A stretch of 64,000 nt of DNA from Acanthosoma haemorrhoidale (GCA_930367205.1 OV884012.1:34816796-34880795), one strand, 5' to 3'. Positions 1-12,879 are shown, numbered from the stretch's first letter. Program-made: numbers and translations. Notes: generated by a model not told the origin, from the sequence alone.

Positions 1-1379
1 AGCCTTACTTACCGCACTTATACACATTTATTTGAATGTTTTATCTGCGTACTTTCAAAACAGGGAGAGATCCTTGTGAAATCAATTCATCCTATTTGAC
101 TGGAATGTTGTATTACGTTCGACTACTATTGAGACCGCAATTAAAAGCGAATGAATGCACTTATTCCTCTCATCTGTACTCTATAAATATAAATTTAATT
201 TCAGTAAATGTAACAGATACAAACGTTTTTCGTTTGTTAATAATGTAATGATAATACATCGAATGCAGTGAGTGGTATAAGAAGATGGTTGGTTACGGCT
301 GCTGTACTCAACCATGGATTTTTAATGTTAGTAGTTTGTTCCATTCCAGTCTCTTAGCACAAACAACAACGGATGCGGACCTACTACTTATTACTGACAT
401 ATCCCTCACAAAAAAATCTGATGATAATTTTACGTGTTGCCAACGTCATAATGAACTCAAGTGTCACACTTCATATTTTTCCTGCCTTTCAATTAAATCC
501 CACTATTATGAAGAGCAGCATTTCGGACGCCTCTTCGCTTTTCGTCAACGCCTGGCTGATCTTTAAATCCTACATTTTTCTTATTATATCAATATAATAA
601 AATCATATTTAGAGCTAATAATACATTAAACTAAATAAACCTATTTGAATTCAAGGGCGTTCTCCGCTAGCTCATTAATTGGTTGCCCGGTTACTGTAAT
701 AAACTATATCTTCTAGCATGCAGTCTAGTAGTCTATTGTATAAATAATCAATTCAATTAACATTACTTTTACAAAATATAAGACCTAAAAACAGAAATAC
801 ATATTAATAATCCTTAATATAATTGAATAATTCAACATGTTATTTATATGATTCAAATATATATATAAAAATATGATCCCTGCCCTGAACCATTATTGCC
901 CGAATATCTTGAATAAACAATCGATCAACAATGATTCATTACACGATGAATAAAATTGATGGAAACAGAAGACTGGCTACTCTGCAGATTGGTATAACGC
1001 ACGGTAACGAACCTCAGGGTTGACTTAAAAGTAATAAGAAAATGATTCTCCGCACATATATCACAAACAATTTAGTTTCGAATGTTCGTGACTTCTTAAA
1101 TATTGTTCGTATTAACGCGAGATTTGAATTAGTTTCATTAATGAAACTGTTTTCATTCATTCATGAAATCGTAACTATTGATGCCCACAGTTAACTTTAT
1201 TTAGAAAACTCTTGAAGATTCTCTTAATGTAGCCATCATTGCCATATAAGAAATGAGGGCTATTGATAAGTGTGCATTATTACAGTGGATATGTTGAGTA
1301 CGAATTGCCCTGGGAAATGCCCCGAAGGTAGATGATGATTAGTGTTCCCCTGGAGACGGGCAGGCAGATATATATATTT
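1..1379. other. Non-coding AT-rich flank, no gene seen
   Basis: No exon-like open frame with recognisable protein similarity was found on either strand. Short open frames here are composition artefacts: low-complexity, no domain, no splice context. By position it is either 5' flanking DNA or intron of the homeobox gene whose last exon lies at 15588. Confidence 0.5.
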
Positions 1380-1640
1380 TTGCGAGTGGCCCTATGATGA
1401 ACGGTAAGGAGGTCTGACATATATTAGGATTAATGCTGGCCCTACTAACAAGGCTCGCGCGCCACAATGGGCCGGCACTAATGAGCTATTGTGTCATCGC
1501 CTTTGTGCAGCCCTTTGTTTGTCTTGTCTCTTGTCTCCGCCGTCCTATTTAATGGCTGCTAGGGGGGGGGGGGGTGCTAGGGCCTTTAATAGCCCCAGTA
1601 TGGAGTGCCTGGCTTATCGGCCCTTCGTCATATCGCCATA
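1380..1640. promoter_or_regulatory. GC-richer island, candidate regulatory element
   Basis: This block is clearly more GC-rich and less repetitive than its AT-rich surroundings. It contains a SOX-like CTTTGTTTG string, several TAAT cores and a 12-G run near 1562. No coding frame is convincing. Its position upstream of a homeobox exon is what makes a conserved enhancer plausible. Function is inference only. Confidence 0.3.
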
Positions 1641-3194
1641 ATCCAATTCGTCCTCTTATATCCAGTACTGGAGAGGTATATATCTTAGAATTAGAGAAAA
1701 AAAATTAAGGAAAATAGAGTTACGAGTTTTCTAGTAGGATCCGATAAGGAGAGCAAATGAATTAAAGCTATTAAGCTTAAATAGATCTGGTACATTAAAT
1801 GGTGAAATGGTTGAAATACTGCTTTTGGCATCAAATGAGGAGTGAGGAAGAATGGATATGGGTAGGCTGAAAATAAACCGCTCGTATCAAATATACAAGA
1901 GCACCCAGAGCAATTGTTGAAATAACTCAAAAACAAAGAAAAAGCGCAGGGAAGCAGACAGCCAATCAGAACTAATAAAATGTATGCCATGTTCATAATT
2001 GCCTATCCACTTTTCAGGCCTGGCGCGAAACGTTGGAATTTCAAAAAATAAAAAGCCATCTCACTTGACAAGTACTGTACCGCTTCCACAAGCCACAAAA
2101 GCCGGTTCCGGACAGATTAGTTTAAAAGTAAGCCCCCATATTTCTTGTAATGAAGGAATTTTTTTCATGTTCTTACCTAATGTTATAGATTATAATTCCG
2201 GACTCTGTACCTCACTGTACTCATCTACATTCTACCGTAGTGGTCGTAAAAATTATTCAGTCTATCTCAAATTGCTTCAGATACACCACCTGGAAAATAC
2301 AAAGTGCTTATATTTCCCCATGGTTACACACCACTTCGTGTTAACACAAACATAATTTCAAAGGCATTCTATTCTAAAAAATCAGTTACTAAAACAGAAA
2401 CGTTTTTGTTTCATTGGTATTTTTCAAAATCAGAATGTTTTCACCCATGTCTCAATGAGTATTAGTCTTTACATGAGAGAAATATTTATATTTCTAACTT
2501 TGAATATTTATATTCTAAAAAAATATAATATTTATATGGAGGTCACATTTTATAGGATGAAGAAATAAAAAATATAACGATTGCTATAAAACATGATTAT
2601 CTATAATTAATTATTTGGAATTAAAAAAAGGTAGAAATCCATAAAAACTGTCATTAACATCGTGTTAGCAACTTCCAGTGTTCTCTTTTAGACGAATTAT
2701 GATTTATAACGATTTTAAGACGAGTTCTAATTGATGCCCTGTCAACGAAGGGACAGTAGCCATGATGATTTAATAGCGTATTTTTCGGTTCTCAAAATAT
2801 TTGGTAAGGTTTTTTAGTATAGTAGAAGGGCTGAGACTCCCTGACCTCAAAACTTACATTTCTTTATATATTTCCTTCTAACTCTACCTGCTTATTTTGT
2901 TTATATATTTTTTCGAAAATACTATTTAATTTATTATTGATTAGCATCTAAAGATATATATATTAAAACCGTTTAAAGAGTTTAAACTTTAATTTAATGC
3001 TAACTAATTAGCAATTTTTTTTATAACTTTTAGCAACACTGTTCATTTTTATCAATGGGTACTAAAGGAAGAATGGCTAAATGATTTCCACTAATGTCAA
3101 CGATTCTAGAACATAAATAAAGTCATAAAGAAAATAAGAAAATCAAGTCACTCTCATAAAAAGATAAAAACGAATTAATTTCTGGCGAATACTT

Positions 3195-3700
3195 CTCGCT
3201 CTCTGTAACCAATTAATAACCCTTCAACACGAGGCCCCCTTCCCCTTTTAGCCGACTGGCCAATAACCTGAAACAACCGGTGGCTTTGACAGAGGAGGAC
3301 ACCGCCGCTAGGTTGTATATTATTACATTATGAGGTGAATGTTTGTCGGAAAGGAAAAAAATATTTAAAAAAACGGCTCCCCCGTGTTTATTGTGAATAA
3401 AGGCCGGGCGAGGAGGCTGAAAGGGGGGTGGTATTTTTTATTTGGGAGATCATGAAGCGGCTCTTTGTTGGCTGGCTCCTTAATCCCCCGGGCCTGCCTG
3501 CGCTCTAATTGCCCTCAGCAAGCGCGCTTTTAAAGCGCCCCCCCCCCGCATCCCCATTGATTTTATATCTTCCCGCTAACTCCCTCACTCGCTCTCTCGT
3601 TCTTAATAACTCAACCTCCACTGCTCCGAACAATGAGAGGTTTATTCTTCTGCTCACTCTACGTGGGCCGAAAAGATTCGTGATGAACATATGTAGATTC
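3195..3700. promoter_or_regulatory. GC-richer island, candidate regulatory element
   Basis: A roughly 500-bp block with much higher GC than its flanks. It contains CCAATTAATAAC, TTTATTGTGAATAAA (a homeodomain/Hox-like AT core between GC segments), CTCTAATTGCC and a run of ten Cs. Overlapping short open frames on both strands have no recognisable domain. An enhancer of the homeobox locus is an inference from composition and location. Confidence 0.3.
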
Positions 3701-3731
3701 CCGCGTTACTTTCTAAAAGTTGTAAGAGCTG

Positions 3732-4134
3732 CAGTCATAAAATAAGGGATGGATTTTATTCTCCCTGCTCAGATTAGTTATTGAGCTCTTCTACTATTCT
3801 CTGCTACGAATCGTTTTTATTTTTTATATGTAGGCTTCTTAGATTATTTATATAAATTTATTTAATGCATAGTAATGATTGATCTTTGATATAAGAGTTT
3901 TCGAGGTCGTTGAACCAAAACCATTTTTTAAACATACGTCATGGAGAATTAAAAGTATCATATATAACTGATTGATGAGAGGGTCAGTCCCCTTTATATT
4001 ATTTCAGCTATAATTTTGTTGTATTTGTTTTAAATATATAACAACGAAATTAATGTCGTAGAAATTAAAAGAACAATATCGAGAGATAAAACGAGATCCG
4101 GCCGGAATCTCCTATGTTTTTATTTAAAATACCT
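3732..4134 (+). repeat. Diverged ~400-bp duplication, copy 1
   Basis: This segment aligns by eye along its whole length, in the same orientation, with 9656-10040. Shared blocks include CAGTCATA-AATAAGGGAT, CTACTATTCT, ATCGTTTTTATTTTTT, TTATATAAATTTATTTAAT, GAGGGTCAGT and the closing GGAATC. Copies differ by many substitutions and small indels, so the duplication is old. It could be a dispersed mobile repeat or a locally duplicated non-coding element. No coding potential is seen. Confidence 0.7.
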
Positions 4135-5300
4135 TTCTGTGATTGCAATAGTAATCAAATTTATTTATAGTTGAGGGTGAATAATTGCTGAGCCTGAAAC
4201 GAGAAATTCCACTTCGTAAATGATATGTTTGAGAACATTGTTTTTCGCCTTCCTACCGGTCGGTATATCTTTTAACGATCGTATGTCGAAAAATATATTC
4301 AATCTCTATAATATTTTAATAAAAAAAATAGCTCTTAATCTATTTTAAGTTTTAAGCTCGTATGTTCCCCTATTATAAACTAGGAACAATAATGCAAAAA
4401 GAACTTCAAAGGTATTCTTATTGGGAGCCAACAGAAATAACGTATTTAACTCCGTTCCAGCAGATTTCAAACGTTATTTTGGCTAGTAACATTTTGTTTT
4501 TTATTTATTTAAAATGAGTGACTAAATTGATAAATAAATAAAATTAAATACTTCTGGTCAAAAATAACGAACCATTTTTTCACAAGAATTGACGTGGAGG
4601 GTCCGGCAGCATCTGTCGTTGTTGGGCATTCATATTGTAAACCTCCTTTATTTGTTTTATACATATTCAAAATCATTCTATTTAGTTCCAAACTGATTGG
4701 GAAAAAAAGTTTCATATATTGTCGAAGGATGACTTGGCCCTCGAACCAACAAGTTAATATTCTTGTTGCGGGTGTCCTTACAATTGATAAGTTTCTGTAA
4801 TCCCTATCTCAGTTTCTTCTTGCTTCGGTGACGTGATTAAAGGATTAAAAGGTGGTTGTGAAATAAATCCCTTTAACCACAAATACGTAAGCAAGGAGGT
4901 AACATTTGAGTGAGTGGATGATCTCTAGATAAAAATTGTATGACAAAAGGTTACTTATAAATGATATGGTATTTCACATTCACAGCTCTTATAAGAAAAA
5001 TTAAATTTCTTATCGCTCTTCCAAATATAGCTAAGCGAACCTGAGTGCACGAAAGTCGGCTATGCTCAGTTTTGGTCAAGACGTTATAATATTGCCATTT
5101 AATACGAGATATTATTAAAAAATAAATTAAGAATATAAAGTAGAAACAGTGATATGATTTATAAGCATATTTATTAATATTTTTTTGGGCGTGGGGGGGG
5201 GGGGGTAGGCTTGTGCTCACATCAAAGGGAGGATAGACTCGATGCTATCAGGAGTCAACAATTTCTATTTACGGCTGATTTAAAAAAAAAAAAAAATCTT
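4135..5300. other. Non-coding AT-rich DNA
   Basis: No gene is recognised. It holds a 13-G run at about 5191-5205 and a run of 15 A at about 5282-5296, the latter abutting the tRNA-like element described next. Confidence 0.5.
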
Positions 5301-5301
5301 T

Positions 5302-5370
5302 ATGGCCCGTCTCGGGATTTGAACCTAGAAGTTTAATATCATTAGGCAGTTACCTAAACTACTGCACCCT
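5302..5370 (-). repeat. tRNA-like head of a SINE or tRNA pseudogene
   Basis: On the minus strand a ~69-nt tRNA-like sequence carries a perfect Pol III B box (GGTTCAAATCC) and an A-box-like TAGTTTAGGTAACTG about 25 nt upstream. It is followed by a T run (15 T on the minus strand), a Pol III terminator. Acceptor pairing is poor, so a functional tRNA is unlikely. A tRNA-derived SINE head is the better reading. Confidence 0.5.
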
Positions 5371-5375
5371 GTGAA

Positions 5376-6539
5376 GAGCATTCTTTCCTTGATCAGTAAT
5401 ATGATTTTTAGTGAATAATGGTAAGAATAGGTGAAAAAAATCCTCACCCTTTCTCTATATATATTCCTGAGAATGTATAATTAAAGGACATACGTAAATA
5501 TACTTGTCTGCAGTGACGGATTTAGCTTTTATATCGGAACGAAATGATTTAAATATAAATATTAACAAAAAACAAACCTATTAAAACTAAAAAAACAGTA
5601 TTTAATACACCATTTATATTTGTATTGCTCCCAAAACAATATTTTTTGGAATCCATTTGAAATTCTTTTTGTGTTACCGTCTCGAATGTGTAGATCTTCT
5701 GTCCTTGACAATAATAAATAGTTTTAGGAATTTAAAATTTTATTACATTAAAACAAGGTTTTTTATTATGTCAGAATAAAATTTTATATTTTTTTTGTTT
5801 ATATTTTCAATTGGCTAGTAATTAACTTTGTAATTTTTAATTTTTTTTTTTACAAATTACAAATACAATTTACAAATTTCTCCTCTTGTTGCGTACGCAG
5901 ATGCATTCGAAGGAGGGTCGAATTACAAAAACATTTTTTTTTACAGAGAAAATATCAATATACAATATAAACAGGTCTAGGCGATGGGGCTCACCTTCAG
6001 ATTAGAATGAGGGTAAATTTTTAATAGAACCAGCACCGTTTTTATATTACATCATTAGATATTCCATTTTTTCATGAGAATATAAGATTGTATTATAATT
6101 TACTTAATATTATTTATTTTTTAACTAAGGACTTGCAGTAAAAAGTAACTTTCTTAAATGCAGTATTTATATCTAATCTATCATCTTATCCTGGGACCTT
6201 GTCACCCCATATCATAAAAAATTGCTATTAAATCAAATGAATATTTACAGTATTGCTCCAAAGGAATGATGCAACGAGGAGTTTTTTCAAGTTTAATTTT
6301 TTTTTTTCGTACAATCCAATATTGAACATAAACCAAAACATTGTTGCGGGGAATTTAGGAATATTCCAATATCATTTTTACGGCCGATATCGCAGGACAT
6401 ACGCTTTCATATGATATATGACATATAACATGTGAAAGACGATTTCTACGAAAGTATAGCCCCTCCCAGTAACTGTCTGCTAATTGCTTTCAATGCGACT
6501 TCATTTATTCAAATGATAATATACAAACCTGGCAGACAC
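5376..6539. other. Non-coding AT-rich DNA
   Basis: No open frame with recognisable similarity. Only A/T homopolymer runs and short AT-rich stretches are seen. Confidence 0.5.
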
Positions 6540-6840
6540 TAAACTATTTACAGACTGCTTAGTCAAGCTGAGGGCCTGCACTTCCGCTGGTACTGGAAAT
6601 AACGCTGGATTAGGCGAGCCCGGGCGGTGACAATCAGCAACGGTATTTCAGGCAGGGCGCAATCAGCAAGCGAGAGCCGAATGAAGGGCTGTTATTGCGT
6701 TTAACCTTCTCCGTCCCCAAATTATCGTTGCACCATCATTCTATATAGGCGTGATTGTTTGAATTCTGTTATGCCAATTGTGAAAACAGACTAACAGCCG
6801 GCCCGACAGTTTTCATGTTTAATTCATATTTTGAGACTCC
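6540..6840. promoter_or_regulatory. GC-richer island, candidate regulatory element
   Basis: The block has a sharply different composition from its flanks. It includes a GGATTA core (Otx/bicoid-class homeodomain site), repeated CAATCAGCAA strings (twice within about 40 bp, near 6632 and 6660) and CAATTGTG. No coding frame is convincing. The enhancer reading rests on composition, motif content and proximity to a homeobox gene, so it stays tentative. Confidence 0.3.
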
Positions 6841-7353
6841 CTTCAGTTGTATTTTAGCCAAAAACTAATCCCGTGACCGTCGGGAAACCATAGAAAACAG
6901 GCAAATATTTAATTGATGACATTTATATTTTTTTACAAGTTAATAGTTTAAAATGATTTAATGGATGTGAGTTTAGTTGAACTAATGATGAACCTGAATT
7001 GAGGCAAATTAAATGTTTTATAGTATTTTTTTTGTATATTTTCACTAAACGTTGGAGTTATATACATGGTTTACTTTTGAATTGACAACAAGCGTTTTAA
7101 CTTATAAGATTGACGTAACTCTGTATTTTTTGATAGATTTTAAGTCATTGATTAGTTAGTTATGTGATTTTTATGATATTTACAAAAACATGTAATAGTT
7201 TATTATATTTTAAATATTATTTATTATGAAATGAATCTTGTGCCGCCTGCATGTTATAGCACTTGATAATAATGCCTGATTCTAATCATAAACGTATACT
7301 ATATCGTGTTTTTTATCGAGTTTTAATTATTAGCCATATAAAACCGATATTGT
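6841..7353. other. Non-coding AT-rich DNA
   Basis: Nothing recognisable. Low-complexity T-rich stretches only. Confidence 0.5.
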
Positions 7354-7415
7354 CAGAGCCGGGGATTGAAGCCCGGTGACCCGGTAAGTGCTAAAATATT
7401 TTAAGCTAGGCTCTG
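7354..7415 (-). repeat. Degenerate tRNA-like sequence with paired ends
   Basis: The 62-nt segment is bounded by a perfect 7-bp inverted pair (CAGAGCC / GGCTCTG). On the minus strand it has a T-arm-like CCGGGCTTCAATCCCCGG next to the 3' end and a GCT...AGC D-arm-like hairpin. There is no room for a standard anticodon arm, so it is a tRNA-derived pseudogene or SINE head rather than a working tRNA. Confidence 0.35.
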
Positions 7416-7863
7416 GTGTATACCTTAGAAAAACATCACCATCACGAAATCTTTCAAAGGAGACTAAAATGTGGTTGTTTATTTTAAATTTCCCTATAGT
7501 TAACGAGAGATTTGCAAGAGCGTCAATTATAACTCTGCTACTCAAGACTTCTTTAAAAAAAAACTATATTTGGTATAAATCACAAATGTATAATTATATA
7601 TGGTCGTAAACTAAGAGCTTACTAGTCACATGAATACCTGAAGGGAATGACAAAACCCCTTGGACAGCTCTATATATACATGCAAAGAAATGGGAGCAAT
7701 AAAGATAAATAGTGCGGGAAACAAATAATTCAGAAGGGGATCTGTGAATGTTTGAATAAGCTATTGAAAGCTACACAATAGAGAACTATCAGTGGTTTCT
7801 ATGAAATCAAGATAGGAGATATAGTTCTACTGAAGCAATTGTTATTGTTAACTGTGTGATTAA

Positions 7864-7911
7864 TCATATTACCTAACTGTTGATGAGTCATATTACCTAA
7901 CTGTTGATGAG
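7864..7911. repeat. Perfect 24-bp tandem duplication
   Basis: Two identical, directly adjacent 24-bp units, each starting TCATATTACC and ending GTTGATGAG. It is probably recent, because there are no differences between the units. Confidence 0.9.
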
Positions 7912-8029
7912 TAGATTTGATACTGGCTTGGAAGAGCACAATGCCTAATAATTATTATAGCAGTGGAATTACATATCAAAACTAATAATTTCTAAAATGG
8001 GAAGTTTTATTTTGAGGGCTGTAAATTCT

Positions 8030-8360
8030 ATTAAAACTCCCCATTCGACAAGATGTTGTCAAAACAAACCACTGCATACCCTAACGACCTGTGAAGCGCC
8101 CTTGTGAAGTGCCACGGATGACTGAAGACCCTCCTAGGTCGAACCCCTCCCTCCCGCTGGCCTGTGCCCAGGGCTAATGGAATTATATTGTTTGGGCCCT
8201 TAGGCATTCCTAGGGGACAGCCGAAATAGAAGCCAACTCGTCTCACAGTTTAACCGCCTTTTTTAGTGTCCACTGGTTTTGTGTGTTTCGTCTTCACGGT
8301 TATGTTGGCAGGTGGAGGGAGATACCGCCCCGCCACCCCTCATTGATTTTCGTAACCATT
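8030..8360. promoter_or_regulatory. GC-richer non-coding island
   Basis: This block is distinctly richer in G+C than its neighbours. A 71-codon open frame on the minus strand covers part of it but has no recognisable domain or start context. It contains runs such as CCGCCCCGCCACCCC and TGGCAGGTGGAGGG. It may be regulatory DNA of the homeobox locus or simply an old insertion. Confidence 0.25.
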
Positions 8361-9655
8361 TTTCTTTTGGGGGCGTAAACAAAATTAAATTAAAGATCTA
8401 ATTGTTGTTTACCGATTTACGCTATGGGCATTTGTTTATATCGTTGATGGCCAATACAAGTTCTTCTACTTCAAGCTCTATAAATGGTAGGTCCCCGACA
8501 AGTAGGATTACCAATTTGTCCAATTCCGTGAAAAATATATTTTCAAATAATTTATTTAAATTTTGGAACTCCAAAGATTATCTAAATATGCCTATATTAC
8601 AATATTGAAGAACACTCGATGGAAGGAAATGAAATTTAATTTCACATAACAAAAGGATAACATTATTTTATCACGGCAGGAACTTAAAATTAAACAGCAT
8701 TTTTTAAATTACTACTAACAAAACATACTAACGATAATGATGGTAAAAGTAATAAAATGTGACTTTACAGATTACAAACGGAATAAGGTCCACATAATCG
8801 GTGCTTATGTAAGAGGATTCACTCAAGAAAGCTGGTCAACAATGCGATCAAAGAGTAACCACTGTGATTTCTTCTAGCATATCAATGATGTGTTTTAGAA
8901 AAGCTGAATAACCAATTCAGAATGCTCACATCACATTGTTGACCACCAGTCTTTTCACTTGTAATGTTCTTTTGTTAAAAATTTCTGTGTTGATTCTTAT
9001 CTTCTCAATATTTTATCTAAATTAAAGGTTTTTGTAATGATTACGAGCGAGATGTACTGATCAGCATAATCGATTGAATGCAAAAGTCTTCTTTTTGGTG
9101 GCGATGGATTGGGATCAACCAATGAGAACAGCAGTTACCAAAGTCAGCGGGCCACTGACGTGATATGAGAAACTTATAGATGAATAAATTTATCGAAATA
9201 AGTTGGAACGAGCAGAATTAAATATCGTGAACGATCGATTTCTAATGCAGAATTGAAACATTTTCAAAACTTTAAACGCTATTATCTCAAAAGTGTTCTT
9301 TCGGTGATTGGTCACTATTGCGATGTGGAGATTTGAGTTGGAGTTCTTGACCAGATAATAAATTTTGTAATGATAAAGAAGATAAGTACTAATATATTTT
9401 TAGTTTCCCCTTATACGTATACGTCATACCGTAATCCATTTTGCAAAGATTCTTGTTAAGAGGGTTATGATATAACAGATGCAGGGGATGCCAACGTGAA
9501 GCCGGAGGGGACTGCACACTTGTGTTTTCACAAGAAAATCAGCTGTATAAATTAGAGGAAAATTGCCCCGGACGGCCGAGGAATGCCCCTACAAAGCGGT
9601 TGGGGTGAGCGGCTTGGGGTTGGTAAAGCTAGGGGTGAAAACCTCGTTAGTACTC
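8361..9655. other. Non-coding DNA with a small GC-richer block near 9490-9640
   Basis: No gene recognised. About 9490-9640 is GC-richer (GGACGGCCGAGG, GGGTGAGCGGCTTGGGG) and lies just before copy 2 of the 400-bp duplication. Confidence 0.4.
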
Positions 9656-10040
9656 CAGTCATATAATAAGGGATAGGTTTTATCTCCTTGCTCAGATTTA
9701 TTCTTGAGCTCCTCTACTATTCTTCGCTGGAAATCGTTTTTATTTTTTTAATATATAGTTCTTAGATTGTTTATATAAATTTATTTAATAATTTAATAAT
9801 AAAAGTAATGATTTATCTTTGATTTAAGAAATGTCGAGGTTTTTGGACCAAATATTTTCTTTAAATATATGTCATGCATAAATAAAAGTATATAACTAAT
9901 TTATCAGAGGGTCAGTTGCTTCTATATTGTTGTATTTTTTAAAAATATATTACAATGAAATTAGTGTCGAGAGTGAAAGGACAATATTGAAAGATATGCG
10001 AGATCAGGTCGGAATCGTCTGTGCTTTTTTAAGAAATACC
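9656..10040 (+). repeat. Diverged ~400-bp duplication, copy 2
   Basis: Same-orientation partner of 3732-4134 (blocks listed there). A short open frame overlapping its end has no counterpart in copy 1, which argues against coding function. Confidence 0.7.
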
Positions 10041-12722
10041 ATTCAGGTACTATGGAAAAACTACTCAATTGATGCTAATAATAATAGCAATTCCATGAAA
10101 AATAACGTAAGATCATTAATTAACCAATTACTTGGTTATTACAAAGGAATGTTTTTATACCATATTGATTAGGGTATTAAGTCAAGGATCTCGATCTCCT
10201 GACCAATGATTTAATGTGTTTGTATTGTTTTTTAGGACAGGAGGCATTGATTAGAAAAAGTCATTAAAGTTAAGTTTGCAACTTTTCTCGAGTCGCAACG
10301 AACTCCCCATGATATTCAAAACTTTAATATATATTCAAATCTGAAAATTCACTAGCAAATCTGTTTTTAAAAATGAATCTAGAACTACTTTAAATGTTTA
10401 AACAAAATGTTATTTTTAACAGGCGCACTCTACTACTAAGTGAGTAAACGAAACCCTTGTCAAAAGAATAAAAATATCAACCAGCGGTCTGAAATATTGG
10501 TTTCTCCCTTCAGGAAGGCTAACTAATCCGGGCAATTCGTTGGATGGGGGTGGGGCGTGGAGGGTTGGGGAACGTGGATGGTCGAGAATTTATGAATATT
10601 ACAGAAAGAGTTTTAGGGGGCAGGGATGTAAAAAGGGGAATCAGATATTGAATGGGGGGGGGTGTGTTGATATAAAGATTATTGGGGGGAGGGAGCGATT
10701 AAAGAACGATAAGAGGTCGGGCCTGCGTACTCCGGCTCCTTCATGGCCCACCTGTTCGTCAGGAAGTATCTATCACACAATGATTCGCGATTTTTTCCTT
10801 CGGCCAATGGTTTATGTTTTAGCTAGCAAGGGGTTTGAAAGTTGAAGCCAAGATAATAAGTACAAATGCTTATTACTATTATACTAATTACATTAGAAGA
10901 ACTCTTGTTCATGATATGACCAAAACATTAATCATTTAAATGTTCAAACAACTAAATGCAGCGAATTCGCCTAATCATTAAATTTAAGAACAATAATCTC
11001 ATGACATCTCATAACATGACTTACTGTGGACACAGATCAGCTCCTAACATCAATAGTCCATCCGCATTAGACCAAGAGGTCTCATATCATCCGCGTCAAG
11101 CAAGCAAGTGTCGCGTTGTTTATCAGCTTGGGATGAAGCCGCGGAAGGGGGGAAACATAATTCCTCGATCATTACCGTATAGCAGCCTCAATCAAAAATG
11201 TAAATAAAGTTCATGAAGGATATTCGGTAATAATTAATTGTTTAATTATATTATATTGTGAAGATAGGTGAAGGGAGGGCAGTGATGTCACGATGCCTTC
11301 AGCATCAGGTTAGTTAATCCGTGTGTCTCAGGGAATAATTTCTAATAAGGATCCTAATAAGTCGACAGTGGTAAATCGGATTTAACTTTCTTTGAAACAT
11401 CTCCAGTCCATTGAAAAATTTTACTTACTGTAAAAAATTATTCTATCTTTTGACACGTCCATTGTACTCACACCTACTTACGGAAATTAATAATAAAACT
11501 ATAAATTAAAATAAAACAATAAAAATAAAAACATAAATTAAAAATCTTCGTTAATTCTTCATTAGATATGGGGGGCACATATTTCCCCTTATCAAAGAAC
11601 AAAAAAAAAAATAGTATACGATCACCTTGTTCTAAAAATAAGGTAAAATAAAAATAAATTACAATGTGTATATTATGGTTAAGAAATAAACTAATATGCG
11701 AAAGAAAAAAAAAACGAGACATAAGTAGTTCTAGGTGTAAATATTAACTAACCCATCCTCTCTCACTTTTAACATCTACTCAAGTCCACGGGTTAGAAAA
11801 ATATATTCTATACTAAAATCTTTTTTATTTGTATGTTTGTTTAGGACTAACAGAGACGTTTTAAATAAATAAAGTTTTAAGAGCCGACAATAGCAAACCC
11901 GTTTTTAATGTCGCTTTCAATCCATAGCATTTTTGATCAAAAATATGAAGCTGTTATTTTACACTACTTTATGGCTGTAATATAATGTGAAAAGATACAT
12001 CCAGTATTGCCAGCAAACTCCAGGCGATCATTAATCGATATAAGCGATGTATTCTAAAAGTGAGAGTTATACTGTAATGTATATTGAGAATATACAGTTA
12101 TTACCAAATAAAAGCTGTTAGCAATACATAATTACTCCAACACGTCTCAGACAGAAACATGGGCTGGAATAAAGAGGAAGTAGCGTTGGCATTACCAAAA
12201 CCGATCCACAGGTCTGAAGGACACAACGAAAGTTGATATAACTGCGACAGTGAGACGCTATCGCCGGATAACAGGCCTTACGTTAAGTATTTCACAATTA
12301 TTTAATAAACTCACAAATAGTCCCGTTAAGTATCAGTCGATTTCGTTTCCTCACTTTCTATTTATGACATTTATGTCATTTGTGTTTATACAACAAATTA
12401 TAATTCATATCATATGAACAAACTTTAGTCAGTTAAATAATAAAGGACTGGTATTTAAATAATTATTAAAATTTCTCATCACCCCTCAATCAAAGGTAAG
12501 TTTTATCCAAATCCACTCCTAACCACCCTCTATTAAAAACATGGAGGAACACCTCATGAGAAAGGGTATATCCGTAGTTGGTATGTGGACGTTTGTTTCC
12601 TCTGTACCTTGATTTTTTGTTTTCTGAACTGAATTCGTTGCTTCTTGCTAGGATAAGTTGCTATTCATATATCCTATCGAGGATGTGTGAATCCCTACAA
12701 TACTCACCTCTCGAAGAAACAC
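10041..12722. other. Non-coding DNA with G-rich block near 10535-10740
   Basis: The 10535-10740 segment is strongly G-rich on the plus strand, with runs such as GGGGGTGGGG, and could form G-quadruplex-type structures. An overlapping 101-codon open frame is low-complexity and unrecognised. The rest is AT-rich with no gene seen. Confidence 0.4.
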
Positions 12723-12798
12723 TCCTGCAGAGAATTGAACCCGAGTCTCCGCAGTTAGAATTATGTATGCTATGTTGGTTATTATACTATTAGGCTAC
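12723..12798 (-). repeat. tRNA-derived pseudogene or SINE head
   Basis: On the minus strand this ~75-nt sequence has tRNA-like order: AATAGTATAATAACC (A-box region, resembling Asp/Glu tRNAs), a 7-nt loop-like ATTCTAA, GCGGAGACTC, then a B box GGGTTCAATTC. Several stem pairs are lost, so it is a pseudogene or retroposon head. Confidence 0.5.
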
Positions 12799-12879
12799 GA
12801 AGTACCTACATCAATCACATTATGACAAAGTAAACGGGGAATTTCAATAAAAATGACATGATCAAAAATATATTTTTTT

